From: Chrysogorgia sp. JL179-B06
Lineage: Eukaryota; Cnidaria; Anthozoa; Scleralcyonacea; Chrysogorgiidae
NCBI GenBank assembly: GCA_035772405.1
Contig: JAYKKM010000047.1
Location: forward strand, 6,819,501 to 6,883,500
Reading direction: 5' to 3'
Length of the DNA stretch: 64,000 nt
In this document: positions 30,781 through 39,944 of the stretch, piece by piece
How the letters are laid out: every line of letters starts with the position of its first letter
How positions within the stretch are numbered: the first letter of the stretch is position 1
Notes under the pieces: model-generated
What the model saw: only the letters and a program-made list of their open reading frames with translations
The model's database searches: none
What the model was told of the DNA's origin: nothing
Program-made: the position numbers and the translations under genes

Positions 30781-31620
30781 AGTAGTATAGGATATGGCGG
30801 TACCAGGACAGTTTTCCAAAAGTCAGATATATTTTCAAGGTCAAGTTTCAAGGTCAAGTTCTTGGAATTATTTTTGAGATAATTCCAAGAATTCCTTAAA
30901 AAAAGGACGTGGTCGAGACGTCTTAAAAAGAGCGTGGCCGAGACGTCTTAAAAAGGACGTGGTCGAGATGCCTTAAAAAGGGCGTGGTCTATTTTTAGGA
31001 ATCTATATGATTTTCCAGGAATCAGATCCATTTGGAATCTGCACGATTTGGATAAGTGCATTGGTACCCCCATGTTTTATCGTTTTTGTGTCGATCGTTT
31101 GAGCTATTTGAGACGACTGAGAAGCCGCAACTCTCTTTTACGACTGGTCATCCTTTTCCCGAGTACAGTATGTTTAAACCTCTCGTCTAGTTCATCACGT
31201 TCTAAGCTAGTCTTAGCGAAGAGTTGTCGTTTGATCTCTCTAACCTGGTAGATAAATAATAACTCTTCGTTGAGTCTCGCTGTCTTTTCCTCCACTGACT
31301 CCTGACGTTCTACACTACTATCCAGGGATCCAGCGATCATTGCTGTGTGTGAGCGCTGGAGCCCTGGAGAGTAGTGTAGAACACGGTGATACAAGGACGG
31401 TTTTCCAAATGTCAGACCCATTAGGAATCTACACGATTTGGAAAAGTGCGTTGGTACCCCATGTTCTTTGTGTGTGGTTAGATTTGTGACTGCCATGGCT
31501 CAGCCGTGTGGGCACCTACGTGTTGGTATTAAATTGGTTAAATTTGAAAATTGTTTAAATTGCTTAAATTATAAATTTATCTTTTGTTGATTAAATTTTT
31601 GTGACATATTGTTTGGGTAT
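30781..31620. repeat. Terminal region of Element C with internal repeats
   Basis: The tip segment recurs in direct orientation at about 31,371-31,466 (AGTAGTGTAG, then GGACGGTTTTCCAAATGTCAG, then ATCTACACGATTTGG). A 29-bp unit with GGACGTGGTCGAGACGTCTT occurs about four times at 30,896-30,992. A strong hairpin with a stem of about 27 bp (TTCTACACTACTATCCAGGG..) lies at 31,308-31,382 and contains the tip in inverted form. Confidence 0.65.
31104..31496 (-). CDS. Doubtful frame, up to 130 aa, in Element C terminal region
   Basis: The C-terminal half of the frame looks protein-like (EEKTARLNEELLFIYQVREI, then LFAKTSLERDELDERFKHTV) and could be a helical protein. The N-terminal half crosses the hairpin and the repeated tip, so it is not credible as coding. 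There is no start motif. It could be the remains of a small gene next to the polymerase, as in Element A. Confidence 0.25.
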   Translation of the reverse strand: MAVTNLTTHKEHGVPTHFSKSCRFLMGLTFGKPSLYHRVLHYSPGLQRSHTAMIAGSLDSSVERQESVEEKTARLNEELLFIYQVREIKRQLFAKTSLERDELDERFKHTVLGKRMTSRKRELRLLSRLK

Positions 31621-31624
31621 ATTT

Positions 31625-33918
31625 TTAGTTTATTTTGTAGTGTCCATAGGCATAGCTAGATATTCCATCTTCTAAAATGTGTCTTTTGTCGTCGAAACAA
31701 CTTAGTGATATTTTGTTAATTTCGTAACTTCCTAATTGGTGGTTTTCACTTCTAATGGTTTTCATTGTGTGAGACATTTGTTTGCTACTCGCTAGGGTGT
31801 CTTTGTAGTCGTCATGTCTTATGTTTTTTCTAATGACACTTTTCTTCACCCCTTTTGCGGTCTTGCCGCCACCTTCTGTTTCCTTAATGTAGCTGTACAT
31901 TTTCGCCCTCAATCCAACGAACTCAACTATTGGTACTCCTGATGTCTCGTCTCTCATCTTACCAATCACTTTCTTATTCACGGCGTTGAAGTATGGTGAC
32001 GTCTTGTCATAACCACTAAAGTCAAACAATTATTTGCTCTCGAACATGTCCTTGTACACGTCCTTAGTCTTGATCTCGTACATGATACTATCAGTGTCTG
32101 TGAATAGTAGCTTAGCCTCGTGTTTCTTCTTTATGTGGTTGTAGTGAAAGTCGTACATTAGTGTCTTCGATAGGTCGAGTATGCACATGCCCACGTAAGC
32201 TGGTCTATTCAGCGTTAGCGTCTCTTTGATCTTGTGTATTGCCACCAGATTTTCGTCAAATATTTTCCAACTCACGATCGTTGTCTTTGACATTAACTTT
32301 TTTACTTGCTCAGCACTAGTCATCAGCTTGACGCACACCCTCTTCCTCAGATTTTCCATGGTCTTCCCAAAGACTGAGTTGTTCATCAGCTTGAAGAAGT
32401 CCTTCTCAAAGTCATTCTTAGCTGCCGTTCTCTTGACTGTGTTGAAGTCGATGTATTTCTTCAGCCATGGAGACTGATCAAAATGTAACACCCTATGAAC
32501 CTTGCTGACTGTCATACCCAACGACATGTATAGTTGCAGGTTTCGGTAGTGAACTACATATACTTCGATTTATCGTGTAGGTTGGGCACCAGCTTAGTCA
32601 CCTCACCTGTAGATACTCCGAATTTGTCTGCTATCCTCTTACAATATGGTGACAGCGTGTCTCTACTCACTCTCATCTTCTCAGGGGCTAAGGGGTAGTC
32701 GTTGTGAAGGTCGTGCAGTCCCTCTGGATACTTAAGGTCAACCTCAAGTATCAACCCCTTGTCTGAGTCGTCACTGTATTTGTCGAGACTGTTGATGTCA
32801 AATTCTTTGACCCACTTGAACCCTCCAGTTGGTAGGTACTGGCTCATAGCCCAACCATAAAGGTTGTTTGCGCCTAGGTACGCTATGTATTTCGATGGTT
32901 TGCTACTATCATATCCCTTCATGTACTTGTTATTGGCTTCCCCATATCTGTGCGTTATGCAGGAGACACCACCTCGCATACCTTTTTCAACAAACTGGAA
33001 CATGTCGACATCGGTCATCAACTCTAACTCAATCCTAGTCATCTTCAAAGCGGCGTCCCACGATAGTCCTGGGGACGTGAAATAGTGACATGGGTCTAGT
33101 CGATAGTGTTGTTTGCATGTCACTCTGAAGTTTTCGAATACGTCGGCTAATAGCAGCACGTCAGATTTTAGGTACAGGTCATGGTACTCACCCATGCTCC
33201 TAATGTTGAACGTTTTCCATACGTTTTGCGCGTGCTTGTAGTCTGCATCTGACACGTTCTCATCATTTAGAATGCTGTAGAACGCTTCTTGAGGAGGTAA
33301 CTTAGTCTCGTCAAATCTAGCGAAGCTATCCATATAGTCATATGGGTACACGCCTTTACGTGACACTAACTCTAACCTTTCAGTGTACACCTCAGACGTG
33401 TACTTGAAACAGTCTTTTGGTAGGTTACTAACTAGACTGTCTAGACTAGAGCTCATGAATTGGAAACTATCTAGAAACACTAGATGTTTACCTAACATGA
33501 AAGCCATGTACTTCTCCATATTGTTAGGTATGACGTTGATGCTCAACCCTAGCCTACTAATCTCCTGCATGATGAAGTGACTGTCGTAACCCCTTAGGTT
33601 GTGAAAGATGACAGGTATCTTGTCAGTCAGTCTGTAGTTTCTGTTGCACAGCTTGTGTGCCGAGCCTCTGTATTTGCCAGTGGCGTGGCAATGGTCTCTA
33701 GCTCTTACGTCTCCACTTACGTACTCCTTGTCACAGATGTGGCATCTGGTAGCCTTCTTAAAGTTAGTCTTATCAGCGGAAGTCATGACCATGTCCTTGT
33801 TGAAGTGTTCCTTCTTTGTCTTTTCGCAGTACTTGACTTCTTGCACCATTTTACTCATAAATCTTCTAACTGCGTTCTTACCGCGGTACATCTCTACAGG
33901 CTTGCTGTACTCGTTGTC
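31625..33918 (-). pseudogene. polB: DNA polymerase B, C-terminal two thirds (Element C)
   Basis: Read on the minus strand from 33,918 it contains the endonuclease-VII-like module (CHICDKEYVSGDVRARDHCH), Exo II (FHNLRGYDSHFI), Exo III (YHDLYLKSDVLLLAD), motif A (YLGANNLYGWAM, with G where B has D), motif B (KLMNNSVFGKTMEN) and motif C (FTDTDSIMY). The gene is split from its N-terminus by Element B. It also has a frameshift near 32,555-32,575 and an in-frame TAA at 32,030-32,032. The D-to-G change in motif A removes a catalytic aspartate. Confidence 0.9.
33913..33918. repeat. Target duplication GTTGTC, left copy
   Basis: GTTGTC directly precedes Element B. The second copy is at 52,396-52,401 directly after it. 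The duplicated bases are the Asp-Asn codons (complement GACAAC) of the Element C polymerase. Confidence 0.93.
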
Positions 33919-34078
33919 AGTAGTATAGAGAGTGGCGGTACGAGCTCAGTCAACGTCAACCGTAATATAAACACCAAAACATCGCCAAATTTGTGTCGAG
34001 CCACAACTTGGCGATGTTTTAGTGTTTATGTTTTACAGTTGACGTTGGTGAGCTCATACCGCCACTCTCTATACTACT
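33919..34078. repeat. Terminal 160-bp palindrome, left end of Element B
   Basis: The first about 80 bp (from AGTAGTATAGAGAGTGGCGG through GAGCTCA and ACATCGCCAA) are repeated in reverse complement up to CTCTATACTACT at 34,078, with a small central gap and a few mismatches. A single strand would fold into a long hairpin at the very end of the element. Confidence 0.93.
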
Positions 34079-34438
34079 ATGGTAATCATTAGTCATTCTA
34101 AACACCCCTCCCATGTTTTCTACTCAATTGATAAGAAATACTAAAATAATGGTTTTCGCTAAATTTAAAGCTAGAATGTGTCGTTTCATCATTTTCACGT
34201 CTTTAAAAAGTGGAGAATGTCGTTTCAACATTTTCACGTATTTAAAAAAAGGCATAGTGTGCCACTTCAACGTTTTCACACATTTAAAAAAGTAGAAGGT
34301 GTCATTTCAACATTTTTACATTTTTGTTCAACAAACCACCGACACGTTCTGCTGTTGTCTCACAAATTCACGCGCGAAAAAAAACCACTAGATTTTGGTT
34401 CTAGTGGTGATGTTTATCCAAATGGATAGCGAAATGGC
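33919..34438 (+). repeat. Left terminal inverted repeat of Element B (520 bp)
   Basis: It pairs with 51,876-52,395. Frames read across the two arms (34,178-34,429 against 51,885-52,136, and 34,113-34,295 against 52,019-52,201) lie at equal distance from the ends and translate identically, so there are no indels and probably no substitutions. The inner part has a 45-bp-period run of GTCGTTTCA/TTTTCACG..TTTAAAAA (about 34,178-34,320) and a palindrome CACTAGA-TTTTGGT-TCTAGTG near 34,386-34,407. Confidence 0.97.
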
Positions 34439-34995
34439 CACCCGTCATGTTTATTTGCTTAAATACTCTAAAATGATAGTGAATTGACTGTGGGTGTGGC
34501 GGCCTGCGGGATAGATTTCGTGCTCACAATCAGAGCGCTCTTCCCAGTCCACCACACCCACAAGCTTGACGAGGTTGAGGATGTCATAATAAAATACGGC
34601 GAAAGCTTGAGGACGTGCATAATAGCATTAAACCTAAGGTATCGATCCTAGAAAAAAGCAGACCGATATGACACCAGGTTATAAGCATCCATGATGTGAG
34701 AAAAAAAATAACTAGAGGCGAGAAGTAAGTCCTCAAGGTGTTACAATAAAATACGGCGAAAGCTTGAGGGCGTGCCCAAAAAGGTAGCTTGCATTGATCC
34801 TAGAAAAAGCAGACCGGTGTGACATCAGACTCTCAAGCAGGGCGCTCATAGTGAGATTTGCAAGGGATAATCCACAAATGGCTTAGGGGCCGGATTGTCT
34901 CTCCCTCAATGGCAGATCTCAAAGTAGTCGCCCGTTTTGCTGCCTTTTAGCGTTTGTTTTGCGAGATCGCGAGTAGCCACCTGTTAGTATGTAGA
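34439..34995. other. Non-coding segment inside Element B left end
   Basis: No gene seen. An about 100-bp unit (ATAAAATACGGCGAAAGCTTGAGG..GATCCTAGAAAAA described by its two ends) occurs twice, at about 34,585-34,680 and 34,740-34,830. A hairpin joins GACTGTGGGTGTGG and CCACCACACCCA at about 34,489-34,552. This is the only sizeable gene-free region of B. Confidence 0.5.
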
Positions 34996-35511
34996 TTAGT
35001 CCACTCGCTCACTATTTTCAGCGTCGTCTACCGTTTCTTTCTTGAAGTGGTGGTCGTACACATATTTTGACGTTGTGATTCCTCCCGACAACAAGCCCAA
35101 GAAAGGCACGTACGGCGTCACAATCGCGACAATGCTCTCGACGTCTTTCTTTAGTAACGGGTCTTTTTGTAGTTCGTCATTTAGTTCGTCAGGATTCTCT
35201 ATAGCGTTCAACCCATCCAGTAAGCTAGCGAATTTGCTGATTAGTAAGTCGGTGAGAAAAGCGTTTGCGATCTCCATTCTCTTTAACTCATGTTGGCGCC
35301 ATATCTTGTCGATAACCTTTGCGGACGCTTTTTTAATGTACGCTTCAGATTGACTTACCACACCGTCACCGGACAGTCTAATAAGTTCGGCTCTCCTAAC
35401 GTCAACGTTGTCTTCCACAGTCGAAGTGTCATCAGCGTCCTCGACTAATTCCTCAATCGTAGGGTTTTCTTCACTTTTGCGTTTTACCATCACGTTATTA
35501 CTTATACCCAT
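34996..35511 (-). CDS. Unknown 171-aa protein, last gene of Element B
   Basis: The start is MGISNNVMVKRKSEENPTIE. The N-terminal 45 residues are acidic and probably disordered (EELVEDADDTSTVEDNVDV), followed by helices (AYIKKASAKVIDKIWRQHEL) and a hydrophobic segment near 135-155 (AIVTPYVPFLGLLSGGI). It lies 4 bp downstream of the ATPase in the same direction and so belongs to the capsid/packaging operon. The equivalent genes of A and C lie outside the window. No family is recognised; a packaging partner or virion membrane protein is possible. Confidence 0.6.
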   Translation of the reverse strand: MGISNNVMVKRKSEENPTIEELVEDADDTSTVEDNVDVRRAELIRLSGDGVVSQSEAYIKKASAKVIDKIWRQHELKRMEIANAFLTDLLISKFASLLDGLNAIENPDELNDELQKDPLLKKDVESIVAIVTPYVPFLGLLSGGITTSKYVYDHHFKKETVDDAENSERVD

Positions 35512-35514
35512 ATT

Positions 35515-36114
35515 TTATTGCGGAATAACAACTTCGTGACTGTATGGATAGCGTAGTGAGATTTCTAGTCTAGCGTACTTATTATTTTTTAATGCAGTCA
35601 CAATCGCCGACGATTTTTCTTTGCTAATGTTTCCAAGGTAGTCGTCAATGACAACCTTCATATCACTCCTACTCGGGCAGTAAAAACAAACGAGCTTACT
35701 AATATTTTCTCTGTACGGTTTTGCGATCGACGTCAGTTGTTGTGTGATGACAATAACGCTCAACATAAAATGTCGCGCACTAAAAGCTAAGTTGACCAAC
35801 TGACTAGTCCTATTCTTGACGTCTTGAGAACTCGCACAGTCGTCCAACACAATCAGAGTGTTAGTGCCTTTAAAAACATTTGTTACACACTTGAGAACAG
35901 CGTCGACACTGTCTTGCGCGCAGTCTATCGCTAACACGTCGGGGTCGCGCACATATTTCCAATCTTGATATGCTTTGTTCCACTCGAAAGTAGGGCAAAT
36001 CAACACAATGTAGTCAAATTTGCCACGATACTCAGATTCCAATGTTTCCAGCAAATAATGTGTCTTACCACAAGCTGTCATACCAACAATTAGCATATTA
36101 AACGGAGTCTCCAT
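35515..36114 (-). CDS. ATP: Genome-packaging ATPase, A32/FtsK-HerA type, 199 aa (Element B)
   Basis: Walker A, GMTACGKT, lies at residues 11-18 after NMLIVG. Walker B, TLIVLDDCA, is near 85-93, and the sensor-like VIVITQQLTSIAKPYREN is near 121-138. Length and layout match the small packaging ATPases of Mavericks, virophages and large DNA viruses, which pump DNA into the capsid. It is transcribed with the capsid gene (16 bp apart) and is the only ATPase copy in the window. Confidence 0.85.
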   Translation of the reverse strand: METPFNMLIVGMTACGKTHYLLETLESEYRGKFDYIVLICPTFEWNKAYQDWKYVRDPDVLAIDCAQDSVDAVLKCVTNVFKGTNTLIVLDDCASSQDVKNRTSQLVNLAFSARHFMLSVIVITQQLTSIAKPYRENISKLVCFYCPSRSDMKVVIDDYLGNISKEKSSAIVTALKNNKYARLEISLRYPYSHEVVIPQ

Positions 36115-36129
36115 TAACTCACGTTTGAT

Positions 36130-37368
36130 TTAATACCCGATTGAATGCAACCCATTGTTCACGAAGTTGACCAACCCATCACTCATCACAAACACCCTGC
36201 ACATAACGTTTGCAGTCGTCACTTTCTTAGTGATCTCAAGAAGCACACCGGATTGTGTGTTTACAATGTTCTTGCCAGTGGCGATATTGTGATTATCTTG
36301 GACACTCCTCAAGTCGATGACTAACGCAAAGCCATCTTTATAGAATTTCTGTATGGTCATGAACTGAGCGTGTTCCTCACCCAACCCAAACAGTCGCTTC
36401 GCTTCTGCGTAGAACTTCGACTTTGGAATACCCTGTGAGTACACACTATTTGGCACGCCTTCAATTGTGACCTTAACGCTCTCGATATTTGGGTAAAGAA
36501 ACTCCTCGCTGTCTGTTCGCACCTTATTCGTGAATAGCAACACAATCGCCTTCATGCTTTTTCTAGGTAGATTAACGTTTTCGTTCACAATGGTCGTGCC
36601 CTTATCCCATTCAGTGGTTTTCATCAATGTAACGTGCTCATATGACAAACTACGACCACTTGCATAGCCTGACGCTATTTCGTCAGCGAGCTCCTGATTG
36701 TCGATCGTCTCGTACTCAAGCTCGAGGTTCTCCAGAGTGTATCCACCCACAGCGCTACCGGATTGCGCCACCATGATGTCTGTGGCCTTCGGAAGTGTGA
36801 TCACATACTGCAAGTTGTTGTTCATGCTAAAAGGGGCGTACAATCCATGGTCGTTCATGATCTTACCAAGCTTAATCCGCTGTTTTGTTCCAATCACACC
36901 AAACATCAACGCGTCACTAACTTTAATGGCGTTCCCACTCGTCGCACCACTGTCGTCCTTAGAAACTAGCTTTCTCAAGTTCTCACCACCAACACCATAG
37001 TCAATCATTTGGTCTCGCGCAGTGACACTTTCCCAAAGGTCGCGATAAACACCAGTGTAGTTTTCCCCATTGTTGTCGTACACAGTCTCCCCAGCTAGTC
37101 TCACAACAAGTTTCTCAACCAACAACCTGCTAACATTGTTCAAGAACCAGCTTTTGGCGTTTGCATTCTTAAAGTCGAACACTAGACCCAACGACCCAGG
37201 CACCAAACAGCTACTAACCTTGAGCTTTGGTATGTCAATGTAAAGTTCCTCACCAGGACTGACTTTATTGGGGTTCAACGTGATCACGTGCTGCGTTCTC
37301 ACCCCTTTTATGCCGCCCATAGTTGCTCGTCTAAAACCAGGGCTCAACTCTGCCGACGTGACGTTCAT
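36130..37368 (-). CDS. MCP: Major capsid protein, double jelly-roll type, 412 aa (Element B)
   Basis: The frame starts MNVTSAELSPGFRRAT. GVRTQHVITLNPNKVSPGEE and LYIDIPKLKVSSCLVPGSLG lead into the first barrel. RLVEKLVVRLAGETVYDN-type strands (here LLVEKLVVRLAGETVYDNNG) and the loop NLELEYETIDNQELADEI separate it from a second beta-rich half (VKVTIEGVPNSVYSQGIPKS, TQSGVLLEITKKV). The order and the neighbouring ATPase fit the Maverick capsid. The same start is seen at 30,670 in A and 63,534 in C. The fold assignment is by pattern and context. Confidence 0.8.
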   Translation of the reverse strand: MNVTSAELSPGFRRATMGGIKGVRTQHVITLNPNKVSPGEELYIDIPKLKVSSCLVPGSLGLVFDFKNANAKSWFLNNVSRLLVEKLVVRLAGETVYDNNGENYTGVYRDLWESVTARDQMIDYGVGGENLRKLVSKDDSGATSGNAIKVSDALMFGVIGTKQRIKLGKIMNDHGLYAPFSMNNNLQYVITLPKATDIMVAQSGSAVGGYTLENLELEYETIDNQELADEIASGYASGRSLSYEHVTLMKTTEWDKGTTIVNENVNLPRKSMKAIVLLFTNKVRTDSEEFLYPNIESVKVTIEGVPNSVYSQGIPKSKFYAEAKRLFGLGEEHAQFMTIQKFYKDGFALVIDLRSVQDNHNIATGKNIVNTQSGVLLEITKKVTTANVMCRVFVMSDGLVNFVNNGLHSIGY

Positions 37369-37391
37369 ATACCTTTACATATGTTTTATCG

Positions 37392-38822
37392 CTACCGTTT
37401 TAGCTTGTAATAATCATAAGCGAACCACGCAAGTACCACCGCGAGTACCCACAGATTTTGAGCCAACCAAGCGAGACCCTTCGCACCCAACGTCAACATA
37501 TTGTAAACTAAATTAGCCAATCCAACAGCCCATGGACCCATCTTCGTTATCGCGTTCTTAACAGCCTGTGCGAATGACCTCGTGGCCATAGCGCCTTTCA
37601 TAACAGCGGATCTCCCAGCGATAATAATAGTTGTTATAATCCCAGCCACTGAAATTGCCACAGCGCTCAACCCAACCATATTTTCTTTAGCCCATTCCTT
37701 AAATTTCTGAAACCTGTCAATGTCGACTTCTTGTTGCGCTCTAGCTTCTTCGAGCTCGCGCTGTCTTAGGGTTATGTCTATGGCTTTCTCAAGTCCTCTC
37801 ACTCTTTTAAGCAAACCAGCGTGCTCTTGCTCTTCGTCAGGCGTGAGACCAGTTTGGTCAGCTTTTCTATTAAGCTCTGCCAATCTCCCTCTCGTCTTAC
37901 CTAACGTTTCTTTAAAGTGGTCTGCCTGCACTTGCAGCGCGCCAGTGTCACCTATTCTTGACTCACGTAACACACCATCGCTTGGGTTGAGCACACCACC
38001 TAACACACGGTTTTCGTCTGATGATAGCTCAGATATGTCGTCGTGACCCACTCTTGTTACAATCACTGAGAGGTCATCTGGGATCACTTCTGTTGTGGCA
38101 GCTGTTGTTTCTGCGCTATTAGGGATTTGTTTAACTAGCTCTTTAAACTGCTTAATAGCCTTTTTACTATTGTTATCTTTACTGTAGATCAAATCGTCTT
38201 CTTTAGGTTTTAGAATTAGCCTGGGTCCTCCATACTTACCATGTGTGCCTATTGGTTTGAAAAGAATAGCCTCTGAGTCCGTAACCCACGACCTGTTGAC
38301 TATCTCCCTTGACGCGTCGTCCTGGCCAAGTGTTTTTCCACTCAATTTGTTTATTTTCGTATTTAGCAGCTTGATTCTTTTTACTTCGTTTTTTATTAAC
38401 TCTCTGTTGAGCGTTTTTAGTTCACCCAGTCTTCTCTTAATTTCTCCCGACTCTTCAAAAGCTATATTGAAGCTTGTGTCATCAACGTCACCATACGGTT
38501 CCTGTTCAACAAACTCCACTGCGGGGACTTCTGTGTTGGTCCCCCTTATTGTCACCGTCTTACCATCGTCACTGTCGATAAATGACGTCTCTTTTTCTTG
38601 GAACCTTCTCTCTTGCTCTTCCTGTAGTCTAGCCACTCTCCCATACAATTTTTCGTACTCGACGTGCACAATGTCTGGCATGTCACCGCTGGTGTACTTA
38701 TCGTCAAGTAAATTGTAAGCTTTAATGGCGCTCTTAAGCTCGACATCTAATTGATCGTCAGTGTAAGCTCTACCAAGGTTCTCCATCTCGATATCGTTAA
38801 AATCTTCCCCACCTTCAGCCAT
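37392..38822 (-). CDS. Minor virion protein with membrane-active C-terminus, 476 aa (Element B)
   Basis: The start MAEGGEDFNDIEMENLGRAY and long acidic, coiled-coil N-terminal part lead to the conserved VLNPSDGVLRESRIGDTGAL near residue 275. A coil (RELEEARAQQEVDIDRFQKF) and WAKENMVGLSAVA precede a membrane span (ISVAGIITTIIIAGRSAVM), then a Gly/Ala helix (MGPWAVGLANLVYNMLTLGA) and a final span (NLWVLAVVLAWFAYDYY) with a basic end. The gene lies between capsid and integrase with 23- and 6-bp gaps. The length exceeds the A copy by about 90 residues, mainly in the N-terminal part. Confidence 0.72.
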   Translation of the reverse strand: MAEGGEDFNDIEMENLGRAYTDDQLDVELKSAIKAYNLLDDKYTSGDMPDIVHVEYEKLYGRVARLQEEQERRFQEKETSFIDSDDGKTVTIRGTNTEVPAVEFVEQEPYGDVDDTSFNIAFEESGEIKRRLGELKTLNRELIKNEVKRIKLLNTKINKLSGKTLGQDDASREIVNRSWVTDSEAILFKPIGTHGKYGGPRLILKPKEDDLIYSKDNNSKKAIKQFKELVKQIPNSAETTAATTEVIPDDLSVIVTRVGHDDISELSSDENRVLGGVLNPSDGVLRESRIGDTGALQVQADHFKETLGKTRGRLAELNRKADQTGLTPDEEQEHAGLLKRVRGLEKAIDITLRQRELEEARAQQEVDIDRFQKFKEWAKENMVGLSAVAISVAGIITTIIIAGRSAVMKGAMATRSFAQAVKNAITKMGPWAVGLANLVYNMLTLGAKGLAWLAQNLWVLAVVLAWFAYDYYKLKR

Positions 38823-38828
38823 ATTACA

Positions 38829-39944
38829 TTAGCTCACATTTTGAATATCGCTTTCTGGTATCCATGAGTTATGTTTGCTCTCATAACCCAACCATTTGAC
38901 CAGCGCCATCTTCTCCCCTCTAACTTTCTTTCTTTTTAACACCTTTTCAACTCTGTACACATCGTCACCACCACGTTTCTTATTGACCAGCGATAATTCC
39001 TGTTCGTAAAATTTACCAATAATCTGTTCACCGGTGTGATCCTCAATTTCGTACACATTCGGATCACCACGAATAACCTTTACCACTTTAAACAGCTCCT
39101 CAGTGAAGTTGGCTTCATAGCCCTTTGTGAACACACTTTTGTATTTACTAATTCTCACTGATTGACCAATCTTGAACTTTGGCAATGGATTGTCTGCAAA
39201 TTGGTGGCCAAATAAAGTGGTCCAAACTTCGCTTTCGTTTGACTTATTGACATCCTTCGGCTTCATCATAATACTGCGGTTCACACTGCTATTGTAATTG
39301 CTTACAAACTGATCCAAAGCGTCAATCCATTTGTACGTCCCACGGGTATAAAAGTACTTCCACATAATACTCTTGAGGCTTCTATTAAAACGCTCAACAA
39401 CAGCAGCCTTTTTGTCGGTCTTAGTGCTGAAATATTCAACACCATGTTTTTTCAACAAACTTTTCACCCCAACATTGTAGAATTCAAGTCCATCGTCAAA
39501 TTGCGCTAACTTAGGCGTGGCTCCAAACCGATCTTTAAAGTCGTTCAACAATTTTCCAACAGCCTTAGTCATGTTCTTAGTGTCTTTTCTGTAAACTGCA
39601 ATTCCAAAAGCGTATCTACTCAATATTTCAATGCCTGTCAATATCCAATAATAACCTCCATTCTGTTTTGAGTACTTACTCATGTCCACTAAGTCCATTT
39701 GGAGCTCTTCACCAAGAAATCCAACAAAAGTCGCACGGAACTTATGTCTTCTCACAATAGGTTTGTACCTAGTGTAGGTGTCCTGCGCTGTCAACCATTC
39801 TTTCACTGTTTTTCTAGTTACTTTCAATCCGTCTCCCAATGCACTTTGATACAATTTCTCTACACCACTGTACCCTGTCTTAGGATTGTAGTAAATGTCT
39901 CTCAACCCTTGTTCTGTTTCCACACCAAGCTCCATATAATTCAC
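38829..39944 (-). CDS. int: Integrase with chromodomain, 371 aa, intact (Element B)
   Basis: The start MNYMELGVETEQGLRDIYYN is followed by a helical N-terminal region (KLYQSALGDGLKVTRKTVKE), the DDE core with LQMDLVDMSKY, KLAQFDDGLEFYN and KKAAVVERFNRSLK, an SH3-like part (PKFKIGQSVRISKYKSVFTK) and a C-terminal chromodomain (DVYRVEKVLKRKKVRGEKMA, WLGYESKHNSWIPESDI). It is the only unbroken integrase of the window and the likely agent of B insertion. It overlaps the penton-like gene by four bases (ATGA), so the genes are read from one transcript. Confidence 0.95.
   Translation of the reverse strand: MNYMELGVETEQGLRDIYYNPKTGYSGVEKLYQSALGDGLKVTRKTVKEWLTAQDTYTRYKPIVRRHKFRATFVGFLGEELQMDLVDMSKYSKQNGGYYWILTGIEILSRYAFGIAVYRKDTKNMTKAVGKLLNDFKDRFGATPKLAQFDDGLEFYNVGVKSLLKKHGVEYFSTKTDKKAAVVERFNRSLKSIMWKYFYTRGTYKWIDALDQFVSNYNSSVNRSIMMKPKDVNKSNESEVWTTLFGHQFADNPLPKFKIGQSVRISKYKSVFTKGYEANFTEELFKVVKVIRGDPNVYEIEDHTGEQIIGKFYEQELSLVNKKRGGDDVYRVEKVLKRKKVRGEKMALVKWLGYESKHNSWIPESDIQNVS

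Larger units (their letters stand above)
30781..33918. mobile_element. Element C: Maverick, left part (split by Element B)
   Basis: It begins AGTAGTATAGGATATGGCGG, matching the tip of Element B, right after AACCCT (predicted target duplication) in the capsid gene of A. It contains a terminal region, a doubtful frame and the C-terminal half of a polymerase gene read on the minus strand. Element B is inserted after GTTGTC at 33,913-33,918; C continues at 52,402. Confidence 0.85.

Noticed and set aside
33601..34092. 163-codon plus-strand frame across the left end of B
   Set aside because: It is the antisense of the C polymerase running on into the terminal repeat.
34178..34429. 83-codon frame present in both ends of Element B
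   Set aside because: It lies in the terminal repeat across short tandem repeats (KKWRMSFQHFHVFKK type) and has no start motif; identity of the two copies reflects identical repeats, not selection.
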